A stretch of DNA of 40,976 nucleotides. It comes from a virus. The position numbers were made by a program, and so were the translations under genes. Below the pieces are notes generated by a model, which had not been told where the DNA came from, did not search any database, and was given only the letters and a program-made list of their open reading frames with translations. Of the stretch, positions 16,897 through 24,720 are shown one piece after another (within the stretch, counting starts at the first letter, position 1; every line of letters begins with the position of its first letter). Where the stretch lies: positions 1 through 40,976 of IMG/VR virus record IMGVR_UViG_3300000117_000065; one strand, written 5' to 3'.

Positions 16897-17314
16897 AGGC
16901 GCTGGCGCTGGATCCCTGATCGCCCATCAGTGTGAGCTCACAGCTATGCTCATTGATAGGTTGGATGAACTTACTGTGGTGGGTATGACCAGGAAGAAGA
17001 AGCCCACAGGCAAGAATCCGGTCACCATTGATACCTATTTGGCTAAGTGCAAAGAAGAAGAAGTCCAGGCCATCCCAGCTGATGATGCTGTATTCAAATA
17101 TGCCGCTGATGCAGGTATCCCCAGATCATTTATTGAGCTCTGCTTTAAAGAATTCGTAGAGCGTAATCAGGAAAACAAGAAGCGCCAGAAGTCATGGCCA
17201 CAGACCTTCCGGAACTGTGTAAGGCAGGGATGGTACAAGCTCTGGTTCCATGATGGCGTAGAGTACAAATTAACCAGTGCAGGAATACAGGCTCAGAAAA
17301 AACATGCAAGCTGA
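16847..17314 (+). CDS. DnaT-like replication protein (probable helicase loader/partner)
   Basis: A 155-residue protein whose C-terminal half carries the DnaT/phage-replication signature. AADAGIPRSFIELCFKEFVE is followed by a basic KKRQKSWPQTFRNCVRQGWY and KLWF, matching the FR..V..NW.KLW pattern of primosomal DnaT domains that bind single-stranded DNA. The N terminus is helical, with a basic linker (RKKKPTGK). It lies immediately before the DnaB helicase gene, with an 11-base overlap. The likely role is therefore to direct that helicase onto phage DNA. The loader role is inferred from domain and position. Confidence 0.78.
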   Translation: MTQLEQTQKLINQLQDEGAGAGSLIAHQCELTAMLIDRLDELTVVGMTRKKKPTGKNPVTIDTYLAKCKEEEVQAIPADDAVFKYAADAGIPRSFIELCFKEFVERNQENKKRQKSWPQTFRNCVRQGWYKLWFHDGVEYKLTSAGIQAQKKHAS

Positions 17315-18707
17315 ACAGAATTTAAAAAAACCACCACATAGTATCGAAGCTGAAAGGGCAACCCTGGGGGGTGTAATGCTAACGGATATTGCTTTTGATG
17401 CTGTCCGTGAAGTAGTAGGCAGTGGAGACTTTTTCCTTCCACAGCACCAAATCATATTCCAATGCCTGGAACGGGTATCGGAAAGGAATGAACCTTTTGA
17501 TCCGGTGACCTTGATGGATGATCTTCATGAACGTGGGGAATTGGATAAGGCTGGCGGTTCTGCGTATGTGTCAAACCTTGCAACCAGTACCCCAAGTGCG
17601 GCCAATGTGGTGTCCTATGCTCGAATTGTCAAAGAGGATTCAATACTCCGCGGCCTGATCACATCAGCCAACCAGATTGCTGATATGTGCTACAACGATG
17701 CATCCTCAAATCTGGAAGAGAAAATTAACATGGCCCAGCAAATGGTCATGGAAGTTGGTCATATTGATAGATCCAAAACTGATCTGGTGGATTTTGAATC
17801 AGCAACCAAGGCCATGATTAACCTGGTGGAAGAACGCTATGACTCGGATTCCTCGATCATAGGGGTGTCATCCGGTTTTTCAGATCTCGACCAGGTGACA
17901 TCTGGACTGCCAAAGAAAGACTTGCTGATCATTGGCGGTAGGCCTTCCATGGGCAAGACATCACTGGCTCTCAATATGGCTGAGAGTGTGGCCAAGGATG
18001 GGCATCTGACCATTGTATTCAGCCTCGAGATGGACACTGAGAGCCTGATGCTCAGGCTTTACTCTAACCAGGCGAACATTCCTATCAAGCGACTCAGGAA
18101 TGGCAATATCGAGCAAGAGCACTGGGATAGCTTGGCCAAGACCATGACCAAGATCAAAGACATACCATTGTTCATTGATGAAACCCCAGCCATGACACCA
18201 TCTCAGATACGGTCCAGGACCAGACGTATCCACAGAGCCACCGGACAACCTGTTGGGTTGATCGTGATTGATTACATCCAGCTGATGAAAGCCACCAACA
18301 AAGCGAGCAGCAGAGAGGCTGAGATCTCGGAAATATCCCGAAACCTCAAAGCCATAGCCAAAGAGTTTGATTGTCCTGTAATCGCTCTGAGCCAGTTGAA
18401 CCGAGGCCTGGAAGCCAGATCATTGGATCAGCGCCGGCCAAGGATGTCAGACCTCAGAGAGAGTGGCGCCCTGGAGCAAGATGCTGACACCATCCTGTTC
18501 ATCTACCGTGAAGCGGTTTATGACTCAGCTACCCATCATCCTCATAGAGCAGAAGTGATTGTTGGCAAGCAAAGGAATGGTGAACTCGGTACCGTGTATC
18601 TCCAAGAGGAACTGAATTACTGCAGGTTCCTGAATATCAAGCCACAGGATCTGCCGTTGAATGAACCTGTGCAGCCAGAAGAACAAGGTGGGTTGGACTA
18701 TGAATAA
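17304..18707 (+). CDS. dnaB: DnaB-type replicative DNA helicase
   Basis: A 467-residue helicase from the ATG at 17304; an upstream in-frame GTG at 17277 is less likely. The N-terminal domain opens PPHSIEAERATLGGVML, the canonical DnaB start. The RecA-like domain has Walker A (GGRPSMGKTS, about residues 211-220), Walker B with LIVIDYIQLM (about 318-327), then ISRNLKAIAKEFDCPVIALS, and the arginine-finger/H4 region with SDLRESGALEQDADTILFI. Length matches bacterial DnaB. It unwinds phage DNA for the host polymerase, since no phage DNA polymerase is encoded here. Confidence 0.96.
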   Translation: MQAEQNLKKPPHSIEAERATLGGVMLTDIAFDAVREVVGSGDFFLPQHQIIFQCLERVSERNEPFDPVTLMDDLHERGELDKAGGSAYVSNLATSTPSAANVVSYARIVKEDSILRGLITSANQIADMCYNDASSNLEEKINMAQQMVMEVGHIDRSKTDLVDFESATKAMINLVEERYDSDSSIIGVSSGFSDLDQVTSGLPKKDLLIIGGRPSMGKTSLALNMAESVAKDGHLTIVFSLEMDTESLMLRLYSNQANIPIKRLRNGNIEQEHWDSLAKTMTKIKDIPLFIDETPAMTPSQIRSRTRRIHRATGQPVGLIVIDYIQLMKATNKASSREAEISEISRNLKAIAKEFDCPVIALSQLNRGLEARSLDQRRPRMSDLRESGALEQDADTILFIYREAVYDSATHHPHRAEVIVGKQRNGELGTVYLQEELNYCRFLNIKPQDLPLNEPVQPEEQGGLDYE

Positions 18708-19788
18708 AATCATTCAGGGCGACTGCCGGGACGTCATGCGGGATCTGATCACCAAAAAAGTAAAGGTTCAAACCTGTGTTACTAGCCCCCCTTATTTTGG
18801 GTTACGTGATTATGGAGTAGATGGACAGATTGGCCTTGAGTCCTGTATGGAAGAATTTTTAGAGTCTATGGTTGAAGTATTTAGTCTGGTTCATGATCTT
18901 TTGGATGATTCCGGAACACTTTGGCTTAACCTCGGGGATAGTTATTCTGCTGGAGGCAATGGCGGCCAAGGAAGTGGATCTGGATCATTCCATGGCCATA
19001 AGTCTAGGGGTAATGTTGATCTTGCTGGAAAGCCTAAAAAAACACCTGGATTCAAACCAAAACAACTTTTGGGCATTCCATGGAGAGTTGCTTTTGCGCT
19101 TCAAGATTCTGGCTGGTACCTAAGACAAGACATAATCTGGTCCAAACCGAACCCAATGCCAGAGAGTGTTAAGGATCGATGCACAAAGTCACATGAGTAT
19201 ATTTTTTTATTGAGCAAATCGAAAAGGTATTTTTTTGACCATGATTCGATTAAAGAAAAGGCTAGTTACCCTGAAGGACCAAATTCACCTGAATCTATAG
19301 CATCACCTTATGGTCAAGGATTTAGCCGAGAATACAAATCCCCAGATGGCTGGGATACCAGTGTTGGCGAGGGTGGACATGGAACCATCCACAAAAAAGG
19401 TCGAGAAAAAGGAAACAGAAAAACCTTCAGAGGTGGTGGCGCTTACACACAGGGCGGCTCATTTGATAATCAATCGGATGCTGAAAATAATAGTCAGGGT
19501 AATGAACCAAATATTTCCGGGTTAAGAGGCAAGCGTAGTGTTTGGACTGTAGCTACAAGGCCTTACTCGCAAGCGCATTTTGCTACTTATCCTGAAGAAC
19601 TTATTGAGCCCTGCATTCTGGCTGGGTCAAAACCAGGGGATATTGTGTTTGATCCTTTCATGGGATCAGGAACTACCGCAGCTGTGGCGCAGAGGTTGGG
19701 ACGTAATTACCTTGGGTCAGAGCTTAATCCTGAATACTTTGATCTTCATGATGATCGAATTGGAACCCAACCAGGTATGCCGCTATGA
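18700..19788 (+). CDS. Beta-class DNA methyltransferase (N6-adenine or N4-cytosine)
   Basis: A 362-residue enzyme from the ATG at 18700, with an AAGGTGGG site and an 8-base overlap with the helicase. The catalytic motif TSPPYFGLRDYG is near residue 28-39 and the SAM-binding motif DPFMGSGTTAA near 318-328. This IV-before-I order defines the beta class. A long variable region between them contains a Gly/Ser-rich stretch (GGNGGQGSGSGSFHGH) and IIWSKPNPMPESVKDR, typical of these enzymes. SPPY alone does not decide between N4-C and N6-A. No matching restriction gene is present, so it is likely a solitary methylase protecting phage DNA. Confidence 0.93.
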   Translation: MNKIIQGDCRDVMRDLITKKVKVQTCVTSPPYFGLRDYGVDGQIGLESCMEEFLESMVEVFSLVHDLLDDSGTLWLNLGDSYSAGGNGGQGSGSGSFHGHKSRGNVDLAGKPKKTPGFKPKQLLGIPWRVAFALQDSGWYLRQDIIWSKPNPMPESVKDRCTKSHEYIFLLSKSKRYFFDHDSIKEKASYPEGPNSPESIASPYGQGFSREYKSPDGWDTSVGEGGHGTIHKKGREKGNRKTFRGGGAYTQGGSFDNQSDAENNSQGNEPNISGLRGKRSVWTVATRPYSQAHFATYPEELIEPCILAGSKPGDIVFDPFMGSGTTAAVAQRLGRNYLGSELNPEYFDLHDDRIGTQPGMPL

Positions 19789-19931
19789 AACACATTGACC
19801 AGCTAATGCTTGCTGTCATTAAGGACACCCAGGCCAAGGCCAAAGATCCCAACTGCCCCAGGTATCAGAAATTCAAGCGAGAGATGGAGATTCTTTTCAA
19901 GGGGGTGAAGGGTAGTAGGGGTAATCGATGA
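19785..19931 (+). CDS. 48-residue basic small protein
   Basis: It is squeezed between two methyltransferase genes with ATGA-type overlaps at both ends. The product starts MKHIDQLMLAVIKDTQAKAK and ends in a basic FKGVKGSRGNR. The tight translational coupling supports expression. The function is unknown; a DNA-binding accessory is only one possibility. Confidence 0.6.
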   Translation: MKHIDQLMLAVIKDTQAKAKDPNCPRYQKFKREMEILFKGVKGSRGNR

Positions 19932-21169
19932 TCTATGGATCATTATGCTCTGGCATTGAGGCGGCTACAGTTGCCTGGGATCCACTTGGTTGGAGTCCAG
20001 CGTTTTTCTCAGAGATAAAACCTTTCCCGTCATCGGTACTTGACCACCACTATCCCGATGTTTCGAACTATGGAGACATGACTGAATATGAACGATGGAA
20101 ACGAACAATTATCAATCTTCTCGTTGCAGGAACACCCTGCCAAACCTACTCAGTCGCCGGACTTAGAGCAGGATTGGATGATCCGCGTGGTGACCTCATG
20201 CTTACCTTTGGTGCAGTTGCTGACCAATATCGCCCCCAGTGGATTTGCTGGGAGAACGTCCCTGGTGTCTTGTCATCTAACGAAGGAAGGGATTTTGGAA
20301 CCTTCCTTGGGATGCTGGCAGAAATCGGGTATGGGTTCGCCTACCGAGTTCTTAACGCTCAATACTTTGGAGTTCCACAGCGGCGCCGTCGCGTGTTCGT
20401 TGTCGGATATTTTGGAGACTGGAGACCACCTGCAGCGGTATTGTTTGAGCGCCACAGCTTGTCAGGGGATATTGCGCCGAGCACAGGAAAGGGGAAAGAC
20501 ATTGCCGGAACCCTTGATGCAGGCTTTGGAAGAAGGCGTGGAAGCGGAATGAACCCAAACCAGATTGTTGCCGACCCAGGGGGTGAAGATCTTTCTCATG
20601 CTTTAAGTGCGAGAGATGCTAAAGGCCCATGCAGCAATTTAGCTCAAGGAACTCTGGTATGTCATGGCACCCAGGATCCATTGGTATCAGACAATGCCTT
20701 CCCTTTGGGTACCAACAAAGGCCAAGAGAACGCTGTTTTTGGTATCCCTGGTAACTGGGTAGGAAGAAAGCCAGAGAATGGTGGTAACCAGGTGGAACCA
20801 TGCTATGACGAATCACCGTGCCTAACCAAGACAGACCGCCATGCAGTAGCTATTCAAGAGAATCAAAGGGCAGAGGTTAGGCTGACCGAATCAGCACCAT
20901 CATTGGCAGCTGGAGGAGGTAAACCTGGGCAAGGTTATGAAGCTGTTCTAAATCGATCTCAGGTAAGACGATTAACACCCATAGAGTGTGAGCGCCTTCA
21001 GGGGTTTGAGGATAACTACACCAGGATTCCATACAGGAACAAATCAGCTGAAGAGTGCCCTGATGGGCCAAGGTATGAAGCGCTTGGGAACTCAATGCCA
21101 GTTCCTGTAATGCGTTGGATTGGATCAAGGATTGATATGGTAGATAAGATATTGAGGAAAGCGGCATGA
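19928..21169 (+). CDS. C5-cytosine DNA methyltransferase (Dcm-type)
   Basis: A 413-residue m5C methyltransferase. Motif I is GSLCSGIEAATVAW near the N terminus. Motif IV is AGTPCQTYSVAG with catalytic Cys71, motif VI is CWENVPGV near residue 106, and motif VIII is VPQRRRRVFVVG. The C-terminal motifs IX/X are RRLTPIECERLQGFED and ALGNSMPVPVMRWIG. Between VIII and IX lies a long target-recognition region of about 150 residues. All catalytic motifs are intact. It probably methylates phage DNA against host restriction; the target site cannot be deduced here. Start and stop overlap the neighbours by four bases each. Confidence 0.95.
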   Translation: MIYGSLCSGIEAATVAWDPLGWSPAFFSEIKPFPSSVLDHHYPDVSNYGDMTEYERWKRTIINLLVAGTPCQTYSVAGLRAGLDDPRGDLMLTFGAVADQYRPQWICWENVPGVLSSNEGRDFGTFLGMLAEIGYGFAYRVLNAQYFGVPQRRRRVFVVGYFGDWRPPAAVLFERHSLSGDIAPSTGKGKDIAGTLDAGFGRRRGSGMNPNQIVADPGGEDLSHALSARDAKGPCSNLAQGTLVCHGTQDPLVSDNAFPLGTNKGQENAVFGIPGNWVGRKPENGGNQVEPCYDESPCLTKTDRHAVAIQENQRAEVRLTESAPSLAAGGGKPGQGYEAVLNRSQVRRLTPIECERLQGFEDNYTRIPYRNKSAEECPDGPRYEALGNSMPVPVMRWIGSRIDMVDKILRKAA

Positions 21170-21633
21170 AAAATCTCTGGTTCATCCGTAGAGGCATGTC
21201 CCTGGTTCCCGCCAGTGAGGACACAGCTGATCGCATGAAGCGCGTCAAAGAGGGACGCATGTGCCAAGTTGAATTGGTTCAGCCCAGGAACATCAAATTC
21301 CATGGCAAGTTCTTTTCCCTACTCAACTTCGCTTTCCAGTATTGGGAGCCTGAGCATGAAGAACTCAATGGTATGACCGCTGAGAAAGACTTTGAGCGAT
21401 TCAGGAAGGACGCCATCATTCTGGCCGGGTATCGCCATGCGGTGGTCAACCTGAAAGGCGAGGTTCGCTATGAGGCAGATTCCATAGCCTTTGGGAATAT
21501 GGATGAGGAAGAGTTTGGCAAGCTGTACAAGTCAGTGTTCAACGTACTCTGGAGGCTTGTTATGTCCAATGTCCCAGGCATGACAGAGCAAGAAGCTGAG
21601 AATGCGATCAACCAGATGCTGGACTACGAGTGA
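21166..21633 (+). CDS. DUF1367-family protein
   Basis: A 155-residue protein matching the DUF1367 pattern. The N terminus has a basic helix (TADRMKRVKEGRMCQVELVQ), then PRNIKFHGKFFSLLNFAFQY, the family's most conserved stretch, and a C-terminal VFNVLWRLVMSNVPGMTEQE. DUF1367 genes are common in the nin-like or replication regions of lambdoid and other phages, often near NinG, which is also present about 1.2 kb downstream. The family's role is unclear; a nucleic-acid-related role is assumed from context. Confidence 0.82.
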   Translation: MKNLWFIRRGMSLVPASEDTADRMKRVKEGRMCQVELVQPRNIKFHGKFFSLLNFAFQYWEPEHEELNGMTAEKDFERFRKDAIILAGYRHAVVNLKGEVRYEADSIAFGNMDEEEFGKLYKSVFNVLWRLVMSNVPGMTEQEAENAINQMLDYE

Positions 21634-21955
21634 AAATAATATTTCCATTTCTATTGAAATAACTGGAAACATCATTTACATTAAGCCCATGATTGATCAC
21701 GTAATCCTTAACGACATAAAGACTCTGAGAACCAAAGGTCATTGCCTGTACTACTACCAAGGCAATTTCTATTATCCAATGGATGTTCATGGATCTGATG
21801 TCGGTAGGATAAAGGGAGCCATTCGAAAGTTTGAGAAGAACAATGCTGAGATGGTTACTCGAGACAGATCATCACCTGGTTACAAAACAAAAGTTGAGCT
21901 CTTTGATGAGCAGATAGGAGAAGCGGCACGAAATACCGTATTGCAGATTCACTGA
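21602..21955 (+). CDS. Small protein of unknown function, start uncertain
   Basis: The frame is open from an ATG at 21602, inside the DUF1367 gene, but those first codons read as the shadow of that gene. The next ATG is at 21689 and gives 88 residues starting MIDHVILNDIKTLRTKGHCL. The intervening codons read ISISIEITGNIIYIK, which looks protein-like, so the true start may lie between and may be a non-standard codon. It includes a beta-rich YYYQGNFYYPMDVHG stretch and an Arg/Lys-rich helix. No family is recognised. Confidence 0.6.
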   Translation: MRSTRCWTTSENNISISIEITGNIIYIKPMIDHVILNDIKTLRTKGHCLYYYQGNFYYPMDVHGSDVGRIKGAIRKFEKNNAEMVTRDRSSPGYKTKVELFDEQIGEAARNTVLQIH

Positions 21956-22098
21956 ATTTCGTCATTGGCCAGTTAAGCTTGGGTGGTAAGACTTACACCT
22001 TCTTTGGTCGTACCAGGTCTACTGTGGAGGCCAGGGCAATGACTTTCGCTGGTGAGCAATATCTCAAGCCTAGTCAGATCCAGGAAAAGTTCTGCTAA
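21928..22098 (+). CDS. 56-residue protein, apparent ACG start
   Basis: The frame from ACG at 21928 to TAA at 22098 starts KYRIADSLNFVIGQLSLGGK after the start codon and continues TYTFFGRTRSTVEARA, ending QIQEKFC. It is preceded at good spacing by AGGAGAAG and overlaps the previous gene by 28 bases, as usual in this operon. Only the start codon is unusual. A single T-to-C change would turn an ATG into this ACG. It may be a sequencing error, a rare true ACG start or a damaged gene. No family is recognised. Confidence 0.5.
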   Translation, partial: TKYRIADSLNFVIGQLSLGGKTYTFFGRTRSTVEARAMTFAGEQYLKPSQIQEKFC

Positions 22099-22142
22099 CG
22101 CTGTATTCAGAGGCGCAGCGCGTCCTCTGCAATACGAGTGTT
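22097..22142 (+). promoter_or_regulatory. Long near-perfect RNA hairpin before a small gene
   Basis: AACGCT (22097-22102) pairs with AGTGTT (22137-22142), GTATT (22103-22107) with AATAC (22131-22135), and CAGAGG (22108-22113) with CCTCTG (22124-22129). CGC/GCG closes a 3-base loop. About 20 base pairs form with one GU pair and a few single-base bulges. No T-run follows, so it is not a standard terminator. It begins at the stop of the preceding frame and ends four bases before the ATG at 22147. Confidence 0.65.
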
Positions 22143-22146
22143 AGAG

Positions 22147-22296
22147 ATGAAAATGAATAAACCTGAACCAGTAGAGCCGAACTCAGATCAACTCCGGAAT
22201 GCTCAAAGCATGGGTTGGGAGTACCTAGGTGATGGGCTGTTCAGTAAAGGTGATTTGATGGGTTGGTTCTACGTTGGTGGATTTTGGAAAGAATAA
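22147..22296 (+). CDS. 49-residue protein of unknown function
   Basis: It starts just after the 46-base hairpin and ends in TAATG shared with the next gene. The product begins MKMNKPEPVEPNSDQLRNAQ and ends with an aromatic, Gly-rich stretch (GWFYVGGFWKE), with WEYLGDGLFSKG in the middle. The composition resembles a small soluble protein with a beta-hairpin. No family is recognised. Its initiation region is partly enclosed by the hairpin. Confidence 0.6.
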   Translation: MKMNKPEPVEPNSDQLRNAQSMGWEYLGDGLFSKGDLMGWFYVGGFWKE

Positions 22297-22832
22297 TGAT
22301 CAGGAATTTTTTATATAGGTTGACAGCCAACATGCCATGCCGGTTGATCAATCGTGGTGATGATAATGTGAATCCTATCCGGTATCTCGAGAGATACTAT
22401 GTTGGAACCTTGTTCGGATTCACCTTCTACCTTCACAGGTTTGTAGCTTCGGATGGTGATGAGTGGGTGCATGATCATCCCTGGAATAGTATAGCCATCA
22501 TCTTGATTGGTGGTTACCAAGAGGAAAGGATGCTCTACCTGGACCAGCAATGCGGTGGATGGAAGGCTAAGTTCAAACATCTGAAGCCTTTTATGATCAA
22601 CATTATTCGGGGTAAGGACTTCCATAGGATTGTTGAATCCAAGCCCGAAACCTGGACGCTGTTCATTCATGGGAAGCGCTTCAAGTCTTGGGCATTCCTT
22701 CAAGATACATCAGATATGGTGGTCTACCACCAGCCATACACTTTTGATGTGGATAAGCCTTGCCGCTGGTACCAGGAAAACCCTGTTCTTGGTAAGAATT
22801 CTGATCGAGCGCCATTCCCTTACGATGGCTAA
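22296..22832 (+). CDS. Cupin-like protein of phage type
   Basis: A 178-residue protein starting at TAATG; an upstream extension in the same frame lies inside the previous gene and is rejected. The motif LHRFVASDGDEWVHDHPWN (about residues 47-65) and a later IIRGKDFHRIV, then TWTLFIHGKR, supply His/Asp residues in the order of a cupin metal site, with glycine turns between strands. Related cupin-like proteins occur in several phages, but their substrate is not known to me. A metal-dependent beta-barrel is inferred from the motif; the reaction is not assigned. Confidence 0.7.
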   Translation: MIRNFLYRLTANMPCRLINRGDDNVNPIRYLERYYVGTLFGFTFYLHRFVASDGDEWVHDHPWNSIAIILIGGYQEERMLYLDQQCGGWKAKFKHLKPFMINIIRGKDFHRIVESKPETWTLFIHGKRFKSWAFLQDTSDMVVYHQPYTFDVDKPCRWYQENPVLGKNSDRAPFPYDG

Positions 22833-23454
22833 TTCAAAGAAGCGGTGTCGATACTGCAAAAAGTATTTCCCATCGGATCAGATGATCAATATCAATGGCA
22901 GCAACTACTGTTCCATGGATCATGTGATTGCCCAGGCAACCAAGGATAAAAATCACAATGCTGAGGTTGCCAAGAAAGCCAGATCTAAAGAAGCTAGTCA
23001 AAAGAAAAAAGAGTTCAATGAGAACGACTACCGCTACCAGTACAAGTTGACTTTGGCTAGATGCCGAAGGCTGGCAAACCTATTGGATGCCCATCTTGGT
23101 TGTATCTGCTGTGATGCCCCCAGGAATGGGGTTCAATTCTGTGGTGGCCATTACAAGACAGCTGGTGGCAATCCAGAGCTTGCCCTGGATCTGAGAAACA
23201 TTCATGGACAGCGAAACAAAACCTGTAACGAGCAGAAGTCTGGCAACATCGAGGGTGATAAGCACTCCCATGGATTTACTGAAGGGCTTAGGCGGCGATA
23301 CGGCCAGGAACTGGTTGATTGGCTTGATGGTCCCCATGAAATGAAGCAGAACACACCACAGAGTCTGATCGCGTATCGAAAAGAGGTTAATGCTGAGATA
23401 CGTCGATTGGAATCTGGCTTACCCCCATCCAAAGATTGGAGAGCACTTCCATGA
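22825..23454 (+). CDS. ninG: NinG/Rap-type recombination protein
   Basis: A 209-residue NinG-family protein from the ATG at 22825. The N-terminal zinc finger (CRYCKKYFPSDQM, then YCSMDH) precedes a basic helix (KKARSKEASQKKKEF). The HNH-like core is seen as CICCDAPRNGVQFCGGHYK and ALDLRNIHGQRNKTCNEQKS. In lambda, NinG (Rap) is a structure-specific nuclease that resolves recombination intermediates. Here it could act on joints formed by the Erf and exonuclease system. It overlaps the cupin-like gene by eight bases and ends in ATGA with the next gene. Confidence 0.9.
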   Translation: MANSKKRCRYCKKYFPSDQMININGSNYCSMDHVIAQATKDKNHNAEVAKKARSKEASQKKKEFNENDYRYQYKLTLARCRRLANLLDAHLGCICCDAPRNGVQFCGGHYKTAGGNPELALDLRNIHGQRNKTCNEQKSGNIEGDKHSHGFTEGLRRRYGQELVDWLDGPHEMKQNTPQSLIAYRKEVNAEIRRLESGLPPSKDWRALP

Positions 23455-23747
23455 GCAAAAATAAAAACAACCAGGAACCTGAATATACCCAAATAGGCAG
23501 GTTGGCCATGCGCCAAGAGTCTGGCTACTGGAATGCTTATTATGCCCATAAGCACCACATGAAGGATGCTGTGTTAATTGGATCAATCCGAATGGCAGCC
23601 GTGATGAGCAACAAAGAACGCAAGAAAGCCTTCATGGATATGATGAGGGATATTGTCAGCGACATCATTGAATCTGAAACTGGAGTAAGGCCGAAGTGGG
23701 GTAGTGAAATGGCTGCTCCGGAAATTGAGCGAACCGGAAACTGTTAG
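23451..23747 (+). CDS. 98-residue protein of unknown function closing the middle operon
   Basis: It starts by ATGA overlap with ninG. The N-terminal 20 residues are polar (MSKNKNNQEPEYTQIG). The middle is helical, with IGSIRMAAVMSNKERKKAFM, then MMRDIVSDIIESETGVRPKW. Its place at the end of the ninG operon recalls the position of small late-gene regulators in lambdoid phages. I see no helix-turn-helix or antiterminator motif, so this remains only a positional hint. Confidence 0.65.
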   Translation: MSKNKNNQEPEYTQIGRLAMRQESGYWNAYYAHKHHMKDAVLIGSIRMAAVMSNKERKKAFMDMMRDIVSDIIESETGVRPKWGSEMAAPEIERTGNC

Positions 23748-23773
23748 GACGCTCGATCAATACGATTGACTTA

Positions 23774-23801
23774 TTGCCAATTTCCCTGTTAAGAGTAGAA
23801 T
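23774..23801 (+). promoter_or_regulatory. Candidate promoter of the lysis cassette
   Basis: TTGCCA (23774-23779), a 16-base spacer and TAGAAT (23796-23801) lie in the 83-base gap before the lysis genes. The predicted start is about 23 bases before the ATG at 23831, which has a GGAGG-containing site. An overlapping TTGACT at 23766 could pair with TTAAGA instead. Confidence 0.45.
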
Positions 23802-23830
23802 TGCCAAAACCAATAACGGAGGCAGGCAGG

Positions 23831-24166
23831 ATGGCCGGCGATACTGATGTCCTATGGCAGCGAGTAGATGAGCACAGTAAAAGACTTGGTGATGTTGAAA
23901 CTCAAACAAAAATGAATGCCCAAACACTTGGACAGCATGCTGAAGAGTTTCGCAGAATGAATAAAGAGATTGCCTCTAATCATACTGCTGTCATGCATGG
24001 CCTTGATGGCTATTCAAAAAAAGTCGATCTCGTTATTGAAGATTTTCATAAACGCCAAGGTGCCAAAGAGGCCAAGCAGTCTGTCTCCGTGGACTTCAAG
24101 TGGGCAATAGGCACCATCATTGCCGTAGTCGCAGTAATCGTAGCCATTTATGCAGGCACCCATTGA
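23831..24166 (+). CDS. Coiled-coil protein with C-terminal membrane anchor, lysis-associated
   Basis: A 111-residue protein from the ATG at 23831, preceded by ACGGAGGCAGG. Residues 1-80 are a hydrophilic helical/coiled region (WQRVDEHSKRLGDVETQTKM). The C-terminal segment WAIGTIIAVVAVIVAIYAG is one clear transmembrane helix. This XhlA-like layout is common next to phage lysozyme genes, where such proteins help membrane disruption or act as accessory holins. It overlaps the lysozyme start by one base. The exact holin role is inferred. Confidence 0.72.
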   Translation: MAGDTDVLWQRVDEHSKRLGDVETQTKMNAQTLGQHAEEFRRMNKEIASNHTAVMHGLDGYSKKVDLVIEDFHKRQGAKEAKQSVSVDFKWAIGTIIAVVAVIVAIYAGTH

Positions 24167-24720
24167 TGATTGATTACCTCGATCACAAGCGAGAACACCT
24201 TATCCGTGGCGAAGGTTCAATTAGTCATATGTATTTGGATACCGTAGGTCTGGTGACTGTCGGTGTCGGCAATATGCTTTCAGATGCAGTGTCTGCCGCA
24301 GCACTTCCTTTTGTACGGAGATCCACTGGGTCAGCTGCTAATGCTTTTGAGATTGAAGAAGAGTTTGACCTAGTTCGAGCTCTTGAGAAAGGCATGTTGG
24401 CTCAACGCTATGAGGACTTCACTTCCCTGGATCTACCAGAGATCGAGATTCATAGGCTTCTTGATGACCGCATTGAAGAATTTGAGTCTGGACTGATAGA
24501 GGACTTTCCCGGCTATGAATCATTCCCAGAGGAAGCCCAGATAGGTCTATTGGACATGGTATTCAACCTGGGTCGATCAGGTCTGAATCGAAAGTTCCCT
24601 ACATTCTGTCGAGCAGCCAGAGAGCAAGACTGGATGACTTGTGCTGAGGAGTGCCAAAGGCGTGGCATATCTGATGCGCGAAACCAGGAAACACAGGAAC
24701 TATTTGAGTCTATCTCATGA
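24166..24720 (+). CDS. T4-type lysozyme (endolysin, GH24)
   Basis: A 184-residue muramidase from the ATG at 24166. A longer upstream frame only copies the previous gene. The catalytic triad is visible as Glu16 (RGEGS), Asp25 (YLDTVG) and Thr31 (LVTVGVGN), with the same 9- and 6-residue spacing as T4 lysozyme Glu11/Asp20/Thr26. A later AQIGLLDMVFNLG matches the conserved C-terminal lobe. No signal peptide or SAR anchor is seen, so release should depend on a holin. It cleaves the glycan strands of peptidoglycan at the end of infection. Confidence 0.92.
   Translation: MIDYLDHKREHLIRGEGSISHMYLDTVGLVTVGVGNMLSDAVSAAALPFVRRSTGSAANAFEIEEEFDLVRALEKGMLAQRYEDFTSLDLPEIEIHRLLDDRIEEFESGLIEDFPGYESFPEEAQIGLLDMVFNLGRSGLNRKFPTFCRAAREQDWMTCAEECQRRGISDARNQETQELFESIS

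Noticed and set aside
24100-24165. Longer N terminus for the lysozyme
   Set aside because: The extra residues (His/Arg/Ser-rich) are the out-of-frame reading of the preceding membrane segment; ATG 24166 gives the canonical lysozyme start.
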